Of a stretch of 64,000 nt of DNA, positions 33,356 through 44,499 are shown in pieces. The stretch is taken from assembly GCF_014204545.1 (NCBI RefSeq), contig NZ_JACHLJ010000001.1, positions 1,488,001 through 1,552,000 of the forward strand. The letters are read 5' to 3'. Below the pieces are notes generated by a model, which had not been told where the DNA came from, searched no databases, and saw nothing but the letters and a program-made list of their open reading frames with translations. The first letter of the stretch is position 1. Every line of letters begins with the position of its first letter. The position numbers were made by a program, and so were the translations under genes. Source of the stretch: Brevundimonas vesicularis (GTDB lineage Bacteria; Pseudomonadota; Alphaproteobacteria; Caulobacterales; Caulobacteraceae).

Positions 33356-34222
33356 ATGGCCGCTCGCCCCACCTGGCAAGGACATCTGAAGCTGTCGCTG
33401 GTCACCTGTCCGGTGGCCCTCTACACAGCGACGACCAGCACGAACGACGTGCGGTTTCATCTGATCAATCCCGACACCAACAACCGCATTCGCATGGTGC
33501 CGACCGACCCGGACGCCGGGCCCGTCGAGCGCAGCGATCTGGTGCGCGGCTATGAGGTGTCCAAGGACGAATACGTCCTGTTCGACGACGCCGACTTCGA
33601 CAAGGTGAAGCTGGAAAGCACCAAGACCATCTCGATCGACAAGTTCGTCGATGAGGCCGACATCGACCGGCTGTATTGGGACGATCCCTTCTTCGTGGTC
33701 CCCGAGAAAGGCGCGGGCGTCGAAGCCTTCGCCGTCATTCGCGACGCCATGAAGAAACAGGGCAAGGTGGCGCTGGGCCAGTTGGTCCTGCGCGGCAAGG
33801 AGCGTCAGCTGGCGCTGGAGGTTCGGGGCAAGGGCTTGGTCGCCTACACCCTGCGCGCCCATGACGAGGTGCGCGATTCCGACGAATACTTCGACGACAT
33901 CCCGACGGTGAAGGCCGATCCCGACATGGTCGAGATCGCCGCGCGCATCATCGGTCAGAAGGAGGCGGACTTCGATCCGACCGACTTCAAGGACGGCTAC
34001 GACGACGCCCTGCGCGCGATGATCAAGGCCAAGTCCAAGGGCGGCAAGGGCGTGGTCGATGTCGCCGAACCCGACGACACCAATGTCATCGACCTGATGG
34101 CCGCATTGCGGAACAGCCTCAAGGGGTCGGCGACGGGGACGAAGAAGCCGGCCGCCAAGAAGGCCCCGGCAAAGAAGGCGGCGCCCAAGAAGACTGCGGC
34201 GAAGAAGAAGACCGCGGCCTGA
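33356..34222 (+). CDS. ku: Bacterial Ku, DNA end-binding protein of NHEJ
   Basis: 288 aa with GAGGAG before the ATG. Starts RPTWQGHLKLSLVTCPVALY, as bacterial Ku proteins do, with the bridge region YEVSKDEYVLFDDADFDKVK and core through about residue 250. The last 30 residues are a Lys/Ala repeat (KKPAAKKAPAKKAAPKK...), a basic tail that in other bacteria binds DNA and lets Ku thread inward. Ku loads on double-strand ends and recruits LigD, which is encoded convergently just downstream. Separated from the DUF1428 gene by 76 nt, so possibly its own promoter. Confidence 0.95.
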   Translation: MAARPTWQGHLKLSLVTCPVALYTATTSTNDVRFHLINPDTNNRIRMVPTDPDAGPVERSDLVRGYEVSKDEYVLFDDADFDKVKLESTKTISIDKFVDEADIDRLYWDDPFFVVPEKGAGVEAFAVIRDAMKKQGKVALGQLVLRGKERQLALEVRGKGLVAYTLRAHDEVRDSDEYFDDIPTVKADPDMVEIAARIIGQKEADFDPTDFKDGYDDALRAMIKAKSKGGKGVVDVAEPDDTNVIDLMAALRNSLKGSATGTKKPAAKKAPAKKAAPKKTAAKKKTAA

Positions 34223-34235
34223 AGCCTCTTAACAT

Positions 34236-34363
34236 CCGCTCATCCCGGCGAAAGCCGGGACCCAGTTCTTCGGGCGAAAACCGCCTCAGATCAAGACTCG
34301 ATGGTCATCTGAAGCACCGGGGGTGCGAAAGCACTGGGTCCCGGCTTTCGCCGGGATGAGCGG
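34236..34363. repeat. 31-nt inverted repeat between ku and ligD, with internal GAAA-loop hairpins
   Basis: The left arm (34236-34266) and right arm (34333-34363) are exact reverse complements over 31 nt, separated by 66 nt. Each arm itself folds into a 7-bp hairpin with a GNRA-type loop (TCCCGGC-GAAA-GCCGGGA on the left). It fills the gap between two convergent genes and can serve as a bidirectional terminator. Similar 'tcatcccggcgaaagccggga' palindromes are familiar in alphaproteobacterial intergenic DNA, which suggests a dispersed family. Confidence 0.85.
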
Positions 34364-34390
34364 GATAAGGGTTCAACTAACCCGTAAGGG

Positions 34391-36952
34391 TTACACCCCC
34401 ATCTTTTTCAACGCCGATTTCAAACTGACCGCTGAGGCGCGGAAGTCCGCCCACGGATCCGCCTTCTTCAGCAAGGCGTCATAGGTCCACAGATTGAACG
34501 CCGCCGGGTCCAGCCCGGCCTTGACCTGCCCCCACGACAGCGGGAAGGCGATCCCCGCCCCCGGCCGTGCGCGCGGCGACCAGGGCGCGACCGCCGTCGC
34601 CATTCGCCCGTTGCGCAGATAGTCGATGAAGATCTTTCCGCCCCGCGCCTTCTTGGCCAAGGTCGTGGTGAACCGGTCCGGCGCCTCGGCGCGGATAGCC
34701 TCGGCCACCGCCTTGGCGAAGGCCTTGTTCTGATCCCAGGTCACACGCGAGCGGGCGTCGGTCTTGATCGGCACGACGACGTGCAGCCCCTTGCCCCCGG
34801 TCGTCTTGACGAAGGCGGCCAGACCCAGCGCCTCGATCTTAGCCTTCACGACCTTGGACGCGGCGATGACGTCGGCGAAGTCCAGCCCCTCGTCGGGATC
34901 CAGGTCGAAGGTGATCTGGTCCGGAACCTCCGGCGCGCCGGGCGCACAGCCCCAGGGGTGCAGTTCCAGCCCGCCCGACTGGGCGATGGCGACCAGGCCG
35001 CCGACATCGACGGCGGCGACGTAAGGGGTGCGGGCCTTGACGTCGATCAGCTTCAACCGCGGGTTCGACCCCGCCATGGCGTGCCGCTGGAAGAAGGTCT
35101 CACCGCCGATCCCCTCGGGCGCCCGGATGATCGAGGTCGGCCGGTCCGCCACATGGGGCAGGATCCGCTCGGCGGCCGCCTCGTAATATCGCGCCAAGTC
35201 CGCCTTTGTGATCGACGGCCGGTCGCCGACGGCGGGCCACAACACCTTGTCAGGGCTGGAGAGGGTCACGCCCGCCACGACCACGTTGCCGGGCTTTCCG
35301 GTCGGTCGCACCGTGGTGGTCGTCTTCTTCGCGTCGCCCATTTCGGTGGGCGGTTGCGGCGCCTCGGTGACCTCGGCCGCCGTCTTGTCTTCGCGCAGCC
35401 CCTTGAACGCCGCCTGCCGTAGCGAGCCGGATTCGGTATAGCCGCCGTGCTCGACCTCGGCCACCAGCACCGGCTTGACCCAATGGATGTCCTTGGCCGC
35501 CTTGGGCGCGCCCGCGCCGGCGAAGGGCGATTTCTCCGTCGCCACGCCCTTCAGCGCCGGAACAAGGGTCTTCGTCACCGCCTCGCCATAGCCGGTCCCG
35601 ACCCGGCCCAGATAGCGAAGGCCGCTCTTTTCCCTGACCCCGACCAGCAGAGAGCGGAACCGCGTGCCGCCTTGGGACGACCAGCCGCCGATCACCACTT
35701 CATCGCGTCCCCGGCATTTGGACTTCAGCCAGGTCGAAGACCGCCCAGCATGATAGGGGGCGTCCAGTTTCTTGGAGATCACGCCTTCCAGATCCATCCG
35801 GCAGGCGCTCTCCAGCACCGCCTGGCCGGTCGAGGCGAAATGCTCGACGTAGCGCAGCCGCCCTGCGGCCGCCTTTCCGATCCTGTCCACATAGGCCTGC
35901 AGCCGCGCCTTGCGATGCGACAGCGGCAGTTTGCGCAGATCCTCCGCCCCCTCGAACAACAGGTCGAAGGCGAAATAGACCAGGCCTTCAGTCTTCTCGT
36001 CCGAAATGGCGGCCTGCAACGCGCCGAAGTCCGGCATGTGATCGTCGTCCAACGCGCACAGCTCGCCGTCGATCACGGCGTCGGGCCAAGTCGCCGCATC
36101 CGCCGCCAGATCCGGGAACTTGTCGCTCCAGTCCAGACCCTTGCGGGTCCTCAGGACCGCCCGACCGCCGCCCGCGCCGATCTGGATGCGGTATCCGTCG
36201 AACTTGATCTCGTGCGCCCAGCCCGTCCCGCCCGGCGGATGGTCAGTCACCTTGCACAGCTGGATCGGCACGAAGGCCGGCGGCTTCTCGGCCTTCGCCG
36301 CCGCTTTCGAGGGCTTGGGCTTTGCCGGGCCTTTACGCCCCGTCGGCTTGGACGCCGTCCATTCCTTCGTTCCATCCGCGATCTCGGCCAGCGACCGACC
36401 CGTCGTCACCGAGACGTCGATTTCGGCGAGCGCATCACCCTCCCCCGCCACGGCGAAGTCGTCCTTCTCCTTCAGCAGCAGCCAGTTGTTGCGTTTCGAC
36501 GGTTTGCCCCGATCGCTCTTCAGCCGGATCAGCGCCCATTTGCCCTGCAGGCGCTCGCCGTGAAGGATCATCTTGATCTGACCCTTGGCCCAGGCCGCCT
36601 CCAGGTCGGGCTCCTGCGGCTCCCAGGTGCCGACGTCCCACATCTGCACCGTGCCGGCGCCGTAGTTGCCGTCGGGAATCGTGCCCTCGAACGAGCCGTA
36701 ATCCAGCGGATGATCCTCGACCTCGACCGCCAGCCGCTTGACCGCCGTGTCGCGCGACGGCGCCTTGGTCACGGCCCAGGATTTCAGCACTCCGTCCGCC
36801 TCGATACGGAAATCATAGTGCAGCCGCGTCGCCGCATGACGCTGGATCAGATAGCGGAAGCCGCCCTTCGCGCGCTTGGCCTTGGCGCCCTTCGGCTCGG
36901 GCGTTTCGCCGAACCGGCGCTTGGCCTGGTAGGTCTTCAGTTCACCGCGCAT
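34391..36952 (-). CDS. ligD: Multifunctional ATP-dependent DNA ligase LigD (PE-LIG-POL order)
   Basis: 853 aa. Residues about 1-190 are the 3'-phosphoesterase domain (RHAATRLHYDFRIE, VEDHPLDYGSFEGTIPDGNYG). Residues about 225-530 are the ligase, with nucleotidyl-lysine motif EIKFDGYR, DGELCALDDDHMPDF and EGVISKK. Residues about 560-853 are the primase/polymerase, with FDLDPDEGLDF metal ligands and KTTGGKGLHVVVP. All three activities expected for NHEJ end trimming, fill-in and sealing are present. Domain order differs from the mycobacterial POL-PE-LIG. It is convergent with ku and lies 34 nt after the extensin-like gene. Confidence 0.95.
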   Translation of the reverse strand: MRGELKTYQAKRRFGETPEPKGAKAKRAKGGFRYLIQRHAATRLHYDFRIEADGVLKSWAVTKAPSRDTAVKRLAVEVEDHPLDYGSFEGTIPDGNYGAGTVQMWDVGTWEPQEPDLEAAWAKGQIKMILHGERLQGKWALIRLKSDRGKPSKRNNWLLLKEKDDFAVAGEGDALAEIDVSVTTGRSLAEIADGTKEWTASKPTGRKGPAKPKPSKAAAKAEKPPAFVPIQLCKVTDHPPGGTGWAHEIKFDGYRIQIGAGGGRAVLRTRKGLDWSDKFPDLAADAATWPDAVIDGELCALDDDHMPDFGALQAAISDEKTEGLVYFAFDLLFEGAEDLRKLPLSHRKARLQAYVDRIGKAAAGRLRYVEHFASTGQAVLESACRMDLEGVISKKLDAPYHAGRSSTWLKSKCRGRDEVVIGGWSSQGGTRFRSLLVGVREKSGLRYLGRVGTGYGEAVTKTLVPALKGVATEKSPFAGAGAPKAAKDIHWVKPVLVAEVEHGGYTESGSLRQAAFKGLREDKTAAEVTEAPQPPTEMGDAKKTTTTVRPTGKPGNVVVAGVTLSSPDKVLWPAVGDRPSITKADLARYYEAAAERILPHVADRPTSIIRAPEGIGGETFFQRHAMAGSNPRLKLIDVKARTPYVAAVDVGGLVAIAQSGGLELHPWGCAPGAPEVPDQITFDLDPDEGLDFADVIAASKVVKAKIEALGLAAFVKTTGGKGLHVVVPIKTDARSRVTWDQNKAFAKAVAEAIRAEAPDRFTTTLAKKARGGKIFIDYLRNGRMATAVAPWSPRARPGAGIAFPLSWGQVKAGLDPAAFNLWTYDALLKKADPWADFRASAVSLKSALKKMGV

Positions 36953-36986
36953 AGGGGCGTAATCCGCCCCGCGCCAAAGCGTTGCC

Positions 36987-37730
36987 TCAGCGACAGAAGC
37001 GCGTGTCGGTCGCCTCGAGATGCAGGTGGTCGTAGTGGACGGGGTTGTAGTCGGGGCTCAGCGTCGTTCCGAAGATGCGGCAGGCGTCGTCGCGGATACG
37101 CTTCAGGAAACGCGCCTCGGGCGTGTCGCCGTTCCAGTCCTTGGTCACGGTGATGCGCCGCCCGTCCCTCAGCCGAACCCCGGCGAAGTCCAGCGCCGCC
37201 GCCTGGGAATGGGCGCTGATGCGGTTCGAGCCCACGCCGTTGTTCACATTGCGACAGGCGTAGGCGCCCATGTGGTCGATCTGCACGACGTCCGATCCCA
37301 GGATCTCGCGCGCCGCCGGCTCCAGCGATTGGCGACGCCAGATGCTCAGCGCCAGCGCGGTCTGGCAGGTCATCTCCACATCGCCCGGCGACATGCGCGC
37401 CACGGTGCCCAGGTCGGCGCCCAACACCCCGCCCTTGCTCAGCCCGCATGTCGCGGTGTTCTGACGATCCGGCATCGGACTAAACCGCACGCGGGCGGCG
37501 TTCAACTCGGCCAGGCACCGGCCCAGATCACCGCCTTCACGCACGACCAGGGCCTGGGTCCCGCCGTCGATCATCCGGTCCACCAGCCCCCCGACCAGCG
37601 GCGCTTCGGTGCGCGACGGATAGGGCGATGGGGGCCGCAATGGCTCGGGCGGCCGCCGCACGCAGCCGCTGAGGATCAGCAGGACGCCGAGGCCGATGAG
37701 AAAGGGAGAGATACGCGACACGGAGGGCAT
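36987..37730 (-). CDS. Extensin-like C-domain lipoprotein (possible murein peptidase)
   Basis: 247 aa from the ATG at 37728-37730. A signal peptide ending LILSGC-V gives a lipoprotein. After a Pro-rich linker (RRPPEPLRPPSPYPSR) comes the extensin_like_C domain with CGLSKGG, ACRNVNNGVGSNRISAHSQA, ALDFAGVRLRDGR and C-terminal HYDHLHLEA. The S-x-H...D...H-x-H set resembles the metal-binding triad of D-Ala-D-Ala metallopeptidases (VanY/peptidase M15 type), so murein hydrolysis is plausible. It precedes ligD by 34 nt and may be cotranscribed with it. Confidence 0.85.
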   Translation of the reverse strand: MPSVSRISPFLIGLGVLLILSGCVRRPPEPLRPPSPYPSRTEAPLVGGLVDRMIDGGTQALVVREGGDLGRCLAELNAARVRFSPMPDRQNTATCGLSKGGVLGADLGTVARMSPGDVEMTCQTALALSIWRRQSLEPAAREILGSDVVQIDHMGAYACRNVNNGVGSNRISAHSQAAALDFAGVRLRDGRRITVTKDWNGDTPEARFLKRIRDDACRIFGTTLSPDYNPVHYDHLHLEATDTRFCR

Positions 37731-37786
37731 GGTCGCGACGCTTAGCTGATTCCCGACGCCGCCGTGGTCACGAGGCGGAGAGCCGC

Positions 37787-37966
37787 CTATCGGCGCTCTT
37801 CGGACGCGCCCTTTGCCCGGCACCGTTCCGAGCAGAACCGCACCTGATCCCAGTCCCGCGCCCACTTCTTGCGCCAAGCGAACGGCAGACCGCAGGCGGC
37901 GCAGAGCTTTTGCGGCAGGTCGGACTTGGCCGGCGCCTTGCCGAGATTGACGTGCTTTCGAGCCAT
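37787..37966 (-). CDS. DUF2256 small zinc-ribbon-like protein
   Basis: 59 aa from the ATG at 37964-37966; an ATG four codons earlier is possible. Carries the DUF2256 signature: DLPQKLCAACGLPFAWRKKW followed by FCSERCRAK, two C-x2-C pairs (C-A-A-C and C-S-E-R-C) that likely bind zinc. Rich in Lys/Arg. Function unknown; members are often adjacent to photolyase or rpoD-linked genes. It overlaps the rpoD terminator at its 5' side. Confidence 0.88.
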   Translation of the reverse strand: MARKHVNLGKAPAKSDLPQKLCAACGLPFAWRKKWARDWDQVRFCSERCRAKGASEERR

Positions 37967-37982
37967 GTCGCCTGCCAAGAAA

Positions 37983-38008
37983 AAGGGCGGCCCGTCGGGG
38001 CCGCCCTT
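37983..38008 (-). terminator. Rho-independent terminator of rpoD
   Basis: An 11-bp perfect GC-rich stem (37983-37993 with 37998-38008) with loop GTCG, followed on the minus strand by CCCTTTTTCTT, a U-run. It begins 8 nt after the rpoD stop codon. Confidence 0.92.
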
Positions 38009-38015
38009 GATCGTA

Positions 38016-39962
<1,947 letters not shown>

Positions 39963-40036
39963 AGTCAGTCTGTCTCCAGCCGAGAGGGTGATCAGTCCGC
40001 CCCGGCGAAAAATACAATGCTTGGCGTGCCGTAAGG

Positions 40037-41896
40037 TTACGTGCCCGCGCTGTCTTCCCAAATCGTCCCGGCTTTGATCGCACGGCGAAGCGCATCCCGC
40101 TCGGCCTTCAGCCTGCGGAACGCCTCATCCTGCCCAGGCACATCACGTGCATGGGCCAAGGCGTCCTCCAACGCGGCGACCCGCGTCGAAGCGTCGAACG
40201 CCTGCGACCATCGGACCCTTGCCTCGGCGAGGGGCGCATTTGCGGCCAGGAATGGCGCGCCGGACTTTGCCGCCGCCTTCTCGACCTCGCGCACTAAGGC
40301 ATCATGACCCGATTGCGCCAGATGGCGTCGCAGGGCGGCGGAGTCAAGGCTATGTCCCGACAGACGCAGGCGAACCAGCTCTTGCGCCAGTCCATCCAGC
40401 CCCTTGTCGCCGAATCCGTGGGCGGCGATCTCCTCCAGATGGTCGTCCATCCGTTCGGGGTCGTCGATGGCGCCGTGCGCCAGTGCGGCCGGCACCGGCT
40501 CGATGGCGCGAAACAGCGACTGCATCGCCTGGGCGCCCTCCGCCGTCTGACCCAGTTTGGGCGGCGGGCCGAAACCGCGTTTGCCCTGCCCCGGCGTCCA
40601 GGGCGCACGTTGGGGGCTGCGGGGGAACAGGGCGTCGAAACGGTCGAACAGGTCGCGGCGGTATTGTTCGGCCAGATCCTTGTCCTGGATGGCTGAGGCG
40701 GTGTTCCTCAGCCGCGCCTTGAAGCCAGCCTTGCGCTCCGGCGTGTCCAGCGGCTCCAGATCCTGTTCGCGGCGGAACAGCACCTCGGCGAACCCGTGCG
40801 TTTCGGCGAGGGCCTGGCGCAGCGCCGGCGCGCCCTTGTCGCGCAGGATGTCGTCGGGATCCTGACCGGCGCCCAGCAGCGCAAACCGGAACGAGCGCCC
40901 TGGTTTCAGCAGCGGCAGCGAGCGTCCGATGGCGCGATAGGCGGCGCGCAGTCCAGCCGCATCACCATCGAAGCAAAGGATCGGCTCGTGCGACACACGC
41001 CACAGCCGTTCCATCTGCTCCTCGGTCAGGGCCGTGCCCATCGGCGCCACGGCCGGCAGGCCCGCGCGCTGGCAGGCGATGACGTCCATATAGCCTTCCA
41101 CCACGATGATGGCCTGGTCGTTCTTGGATTCCGCCCCCAAGATCCGCCGCGCCTCAGGCAGGCCATACAGGGTCGCCCCCTTGTGAAAGAGCGGGCTTTC
41201 CGGGCCGTTCAGATATTTGGCCCGGTCGTCGGGGTTCATGGCCCGACCGCCGAAGCTGACGATCCGGCCGCGCGCATCCAGGATCGGGAACATCAGCCGG
41301 TCGCGGAAGCGATCATAGGGCTGGCCGCCGCTTTCGGGCGAGATCAGCAGCCCGGCCTCGACCAGTTCGGCTGGCTTGGCGCCGCGCTGGACCAAGGCCT
41401 GTTTCAGCCCCTCACGGTCGTTGGGCGCATAGCCCAGCCCGAACCGCTCCCACTGATCCTCGGGCAGACCGCGCTTGTCCAGGTATTCGCGCGCCGCCTT
41501 GCCCGGCGTGCGGCGCAGGTTTGCGGCGAACCATTTCTGGGCCAGGTCCATCCAGTCCGACAGACCCGCCCGCTTCTGCTCGCGCTCGGCCTCCTTGGGG
41601 TCTTCGGCGGGAAGCTGCATCCCCGCCTCGCCGGCTAAGCGCTGCACCGCCTCGACGAAACTGAGCCGCTCGGTCTCCTGCAGGAATGAGATGATGTCGC
41701 CGTGCTTGCCGGACGAGAAGTCGTGGAAAAAGCCCTTGTCGTCATTGACGAAGAAGGACGGCGACTTCTCCTTCGAGAAGGGCGACAGACCGACGTATTC
41801 GCGACCCTGACGTTTCAGCTTCACCGTCCGCCCGATCACGTCGGACGGCCGAAGGCGGGCCTTCAGTTCATCGATGAATCTCTCGTCGAAACGCAC
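40037..41896 (-). CDS. dnaG: DNA primase with a zinc-finger domain lacking all zinc ligands
   Basis: 619 aa from a GTG at 41894-41896, AAGGA six bases upstream. The N-terminal domain aligns to the CHC2 finger but residues that are Cys/His in E. coli are S38 (GLSPFSKEK), S41, D59 and S62 ([12 protein letters not shown]). The Toprim core is intact: [31 protein letters not shown]. The C-terminal helicase-binding region follows to residue 619. It makes RNA primers for replication. Loss of zinc ligands is known in other alphaproteobacterial primases, so the enzyme is probably active. Directly upstream of rpoD. Confidence 0.95.
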   Translation of the reverse strand: MRFDERFIDELKARLRPSDVIGRTVKLKRQGREYVGLSPFSKEKSPSFFVNDDKGFFHDFSSGKHGDIISFLQETERLSFVEAVQRLAGEAGMQLPAEDPKEAEREQKRAGLSDWMDLAQKWFAANLRRTPGKAAREYLDKRGLPEDQWERFGLGYAPNDREGLKQALVQRGAKPAELVEAGLLISPESGGQPYDRFRDRLMFPILDARGRIVSFGGRAMNPDDRAKYLNGPESPLFHKGATLYGLPEARRILGAESKNDQAIIVVEGYMDVIACQRAGLPAVAPMGTALTEEQMERLWRVSHEPILCFDGDAAGLRAAYRAIGRSLPLLKPGRSFRFALLGAGQDPDDILRDKGAPALRQALAETHGFAEVLFRREQDLEPLDTPERKAGFKARLRNTASAIQDKDLAEQYRRDLFDRFDALFPRSPQRAPWTPGQGKRGFGPPPKLGQTAEGAQAMQSLFRAIEPVPAALAHGAIDDPERMDDHLEEIAAHGFGDKGLDGLAQELVRLRLSGHSLDSAALRRHLAQSGHDALVREVEKAAAKSGAPFLAANAPLAEARVRWSQAFDASTRVAALEDALAHARDVPGQDEAFRRLKAERDALRRAIKAGTIWEDSAGT

Positions 41897-42161
41897 CCGC
41901 GATCCTTAAGCCCTGCGGCCCTCAACGTCGATGGATGGGAGGACGATCAGGCGGCTCGTCCGGGCATCCCCCGATATCCGAACGAACCGCCGCATCGCAG
42001 AAGGCGCAAACCGCAGCGTCCCCCAACGCCTTGGCTAACGAAGTCCTAACGCCTCGCGGACCGGCATCTGAAGTCAGGACCGGCGTTCTGTCGAGAGGCG
42101 GGCGAGCTTGCCCCAGCGAATAGAGGCGAGACTGTGTCCTTTTCGTCGCGCGTCGTTCGCT
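41897..42161 (-). other. 265-nt gap upstream of dnaG with a spaced direct repeat
   Basis: No gene is seen. CTAACG occurs at 42035-42040 and again at 42046-42051; on the minus strand this reads TTAG-N7-TTAG, one base per half off the CtrA consensus, about 140 nt upstream of dnaG. The dnaG promoter must lie here. The repeat is real; CtrA binding is speculative. Confidence 0.3.
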
Positions 42162-42998
42162 TTACGGGCGACCGAAGGGGACGACCTTGTTGGCGGCGTC
42201 ATGCCCGATATCGGCGCTTCCCAGAAAGGGTATGCCCGAACGCAGGCACCAGTATCGAACGATTTCCTCCGAAGTCTGACCAAAATCGGGATCGTTTGGC
42301 GTGACGTCGGAGACCCGTCCCAAGCGAATCCCGGCTACACGTCGGATGCTGGCTTGGCTGGTCAAGTGAAACATCATCCGGTCGATCCGGTAGGCGGCCT
42401 CGGACACCTCCTCCAACATCAGGACGTGGTTGGACAGATCGGGCTCCAGCGGCGTGCCGGTCAGTTCGTTCAGGATGGTCAGGTTGAAGGCGACGGCCGG
42501 GCGAGGATCGGTCGCCAGCGACGGCTCGATCCAGTCTGTGCGTCCCGTGGTCAGCCAGGACAGGGCGCCGCGTGCGGTCGCGTCATCGCGTACCGAATCC
42601 GAGGCCATCGGTCCGTGCGCCAGATGCTGGAACCCGGCCTTGTACATTCCGGCCAGCAGGCTGCCCGCGTCGGAATAGCCCATGTAGCGCTTCTTGCGGG
42701 CGACCGCGTCCAGGCGCGGGATCACCGCATCGGCGATGCGGCACGAGCCGTAGCCGCCGCGCGCGAACCAGATAGCGTCGATGCGGGGGTCGTTGGCGAA
42801 CTCGACGAAGGCGTCGGCGCGCGCCCGGTCATCGCCGGCGAAATGGCCGTGTTTCAGAAAACAGGCGGGGTGGAAGACGACGGCGACATCGCGGTCGGGA
42901 TGGTTGTGCGCCATCCAGGCCTCGACAGCCTCGGCGCGCTCTTTCGCAAAGCGCGAACTGGCGCAGACGACGCCGATCTTGAAGCTATTGGTGGTCAC
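42162..42998 (-). CDS. LD-carboxypeptidase (peptidase family S66)
   Basis: 278 aa from a GTG at 42996-42998. Contains the family blocks IGVVCASSRFAKERAEA, DAIWFARGGYGSCRIAD, MGYSDAGSLL (nucleophile elbow with the likely catalytic Ser), LEEVSEAAYRIDRM (catalytic Glu) and a final GHDAANKVVPFG (catalytic His). No signal peptide, so it is cytoplasmic, like E. coli LdcA, which trims L,D-linked D-Ala from murein tetrapeptides during recycling. It is transcribed divergently, 69 nt away, from a Mur-ligase gene that would re-attach the tripeptide. The C-terminus is shorter than in LdcA (about 300 aa). Confidence 0.88.
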   Translation of the reverse strand: MTTNSFKIGVVCASSRFAKERAEAVEAWMAHNHPDRDVAVVFHPACFLKHGHFAGDDRARADAFVEFANDPRIDAIWFARGGYGSCRIADAVIPRLDAVARKKRYMGYSDAGSLLAGMYKAGFQHLAHGPMASDSVRDDATARGALSWLTTGRTDWIEPSLATDPRPAVAFNLTILNELTGTPLEPDLSNHVLMLEEVSEAAYRIDRMMFHLTSQASIRRVAGIRLGRVSDVTPNDPDFGQTSEEIVRYWCLRSGIPFLGSADIGHDAANKVVPFGRP

Positions 42999-43067
42999 GT
43001 CCGTCTTCTTCGTCGTTTTTGCGATCCCCTACTGGCGGACCGGCCCGATCCCCTGTTCTAAGGGGGC

Positions 43068-44477
43068 ATGAACCAAGACGCCTCCTATTTCTTCTGCGGC
43101 ATCGGCGGGTCGGGCATGCTGCCCCTGGCCATGATCGTCCAGGCGCGCGGCGCCGTGATCGAAGGGTCGGACCGGGCGCTGGACCAGGGCCGCACGCCCG
43201 AGAAGTTCGACTGGTTGCGCGCCCACGGCGTGACCCTGCACCCCCAAGACGGATCGGGCGTGACCCGCGCGGATCAGACCGTCATCGCCACCGGCGCCAT
43301 TGAGGAAACGGTGCCCGACATCGGCGCGGCCAGGCGCGCCGGGGCCACCATCAAGACCCGGCCCGAGTTGCTCAGCGAACTCTTCAACGCCGCCCCGACT
43401 TCCGTCGGCGTCGCGGGCACCAGCGGCAAGTCCACCATCACCGGCATGATCGCCTGGATCCTGGATCAGACGGGCCGTGAGCCGACCGTCATGAACGGGG
43501 CGGTGATGAAGAACTTCGCCGACGCCGACCATCCGTTCGCCAGCGCCCTGATCGGCGGGCCCGACGTGTTCGTGTCGGAGGTGGATGAAAGCGACGGCTC
43601 GATCGCCCGCTACGATCCGACGGTTGCGGTGGTGTCCAACATCTCGCTGGACCACAAGTCGATGGAGGAGCTGCGCGACCTGTTCGGCGGCTTCATCGCG
43701 CGGGCGACGACGGCCGTGTTGAACCTGGACAATCCCGAGACGGCGGCCCTGGCCCAGGAATTGGCCCAGACCCTGCCAGCCGGCAAGGCGATCACCTTCG
43801 GCCTGGGCGAAGAGAAGGCCGACCTGTCCGGCCATGATCTTCAGCCTCTGCCGACGGGCATGCGGTTCCGGCTGATCGAGGGCTGGAGCGAGCACGACGT
43901 GGTGCTGAACGTGCCCGGCGCGCACAATGTCGCCAACGCCCTGGCGGCGCTGGGCGCGACCCGGGCGCTGGGCGTGCCGACGGCCGAGGCGGTCAAGGCG
44001 CTGGAGACCTTCGCCGGCATCCGTCGCCGGATGGAGGTCATCGGAACGGTGAACGACATCACCGTCATCGACGACTTCGCCCATAACCCGGACAAGATCG
44101 CGGCCACGCTGAAGACCCTGCACGCCTTCGACGGGCGACTGCTGATCCTGTTTCAGCCGCATGGGTTCGGGCCGCTGAAGCTGATGAAGTCCGAGTTCAT
44201 CGACGGTTTCGCCGGCCTGATGCGCGAGGAAGACGTGCTGCTGATGCCCGAGCCGGTCTATTACGGCGGGACAACCGACCGCAGCGTGGGATCGGAAGAC
44301 ATCGCCTCCGGCGTCCGCGCGGCTGGCCGTCAGGCCGAGGCGCTGGCGACGCGCGCCGACTGCGGCGACCGGATCGTGGCGATCGCCAAGCCGGGCGACC
44401 GGATCATCGTCATGGGCGCGCGCGACGACACCCTGTCGACCTTCGCGGCGGAACTGTTGGGGCGTCTAGGCCGGTAG
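43068..44477 (+). CDS. mpl: Mur ligase, probably Mpl (murein tripeptide ligase)
   Basis: 469 aa, AAGGGGGC before the ATG. N-terminal Rossmann UDP-binding domain (SYFFCGIGGSGMLPLAMI), central ATPase with P-loop GVAGTSGKSTITG, and C-terminal domain with VPGAHNVANALAA, FAGIRRRMEVIG and DFAHNPDKI. Both MurC and Mpl share these. Mpl is favoured because the I-D-D-F-A-H-N-P and late YYGGTTDR segments and the divergent LD-carboxypeptidase point to recycling of the tripeptide, but a second MurC cannot be excluded. It would join L-Ala-D-Glu-meso-DAP to UDP-MurNAc. Confidence 0.75.
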   Translation: MNQDASYFFCGIGGSGMLPLAMIVQARGAVIEGSDRALDQGRTPEKFDWLRAHGVTLHPQDGSGVTRADQTVIATGAIEETVPDIGAARRAGATIKTRPELLSELFNAAPTSVGVAGTSGKSTITGMIAWILDQTGREPTVMNGAVMKNFADADHPFASALIGGPDVFVSEVDESDGSIARYDPTVAVVSNISLDHKSMEELRDLFGGFIARATTAVLNLDNPETAALAQELAQTLPAGKAITFGLGEEKADLSGHDLQPLPTGMRFRLIEGWSEHDVVLNVPGAHNVANALAALGATRALGVPTAEAVKALETFAGIRRRMEVIGTVNDITVIDDFAHNPDKIAATLKTLHAFDGRLLILFQPHGFGPLKLMKSEFIDGFAGLMREEDVLLMPEPVYYGGTTDRSVGSEDIASGVRAAGRQAEALATRADCGDRIVAIAKPGDRIIVMGARDDTLSTFAAELLGRLGR

Positions 44478-44499
44478 CCCCCAACGGCAAATAATAGGT

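Noticed and set aside
34236-34363. CRISPR array or IS terminal repeats
   Set aside because: Only two inverted arms, no spaced direct repeats, no transposase, no target-site duplication.
42035-42051. Firm CtrA site before dnaG
   Set aside because: TTAG-N7-TTAG has one mismatch in each half; kept only as a weak note.
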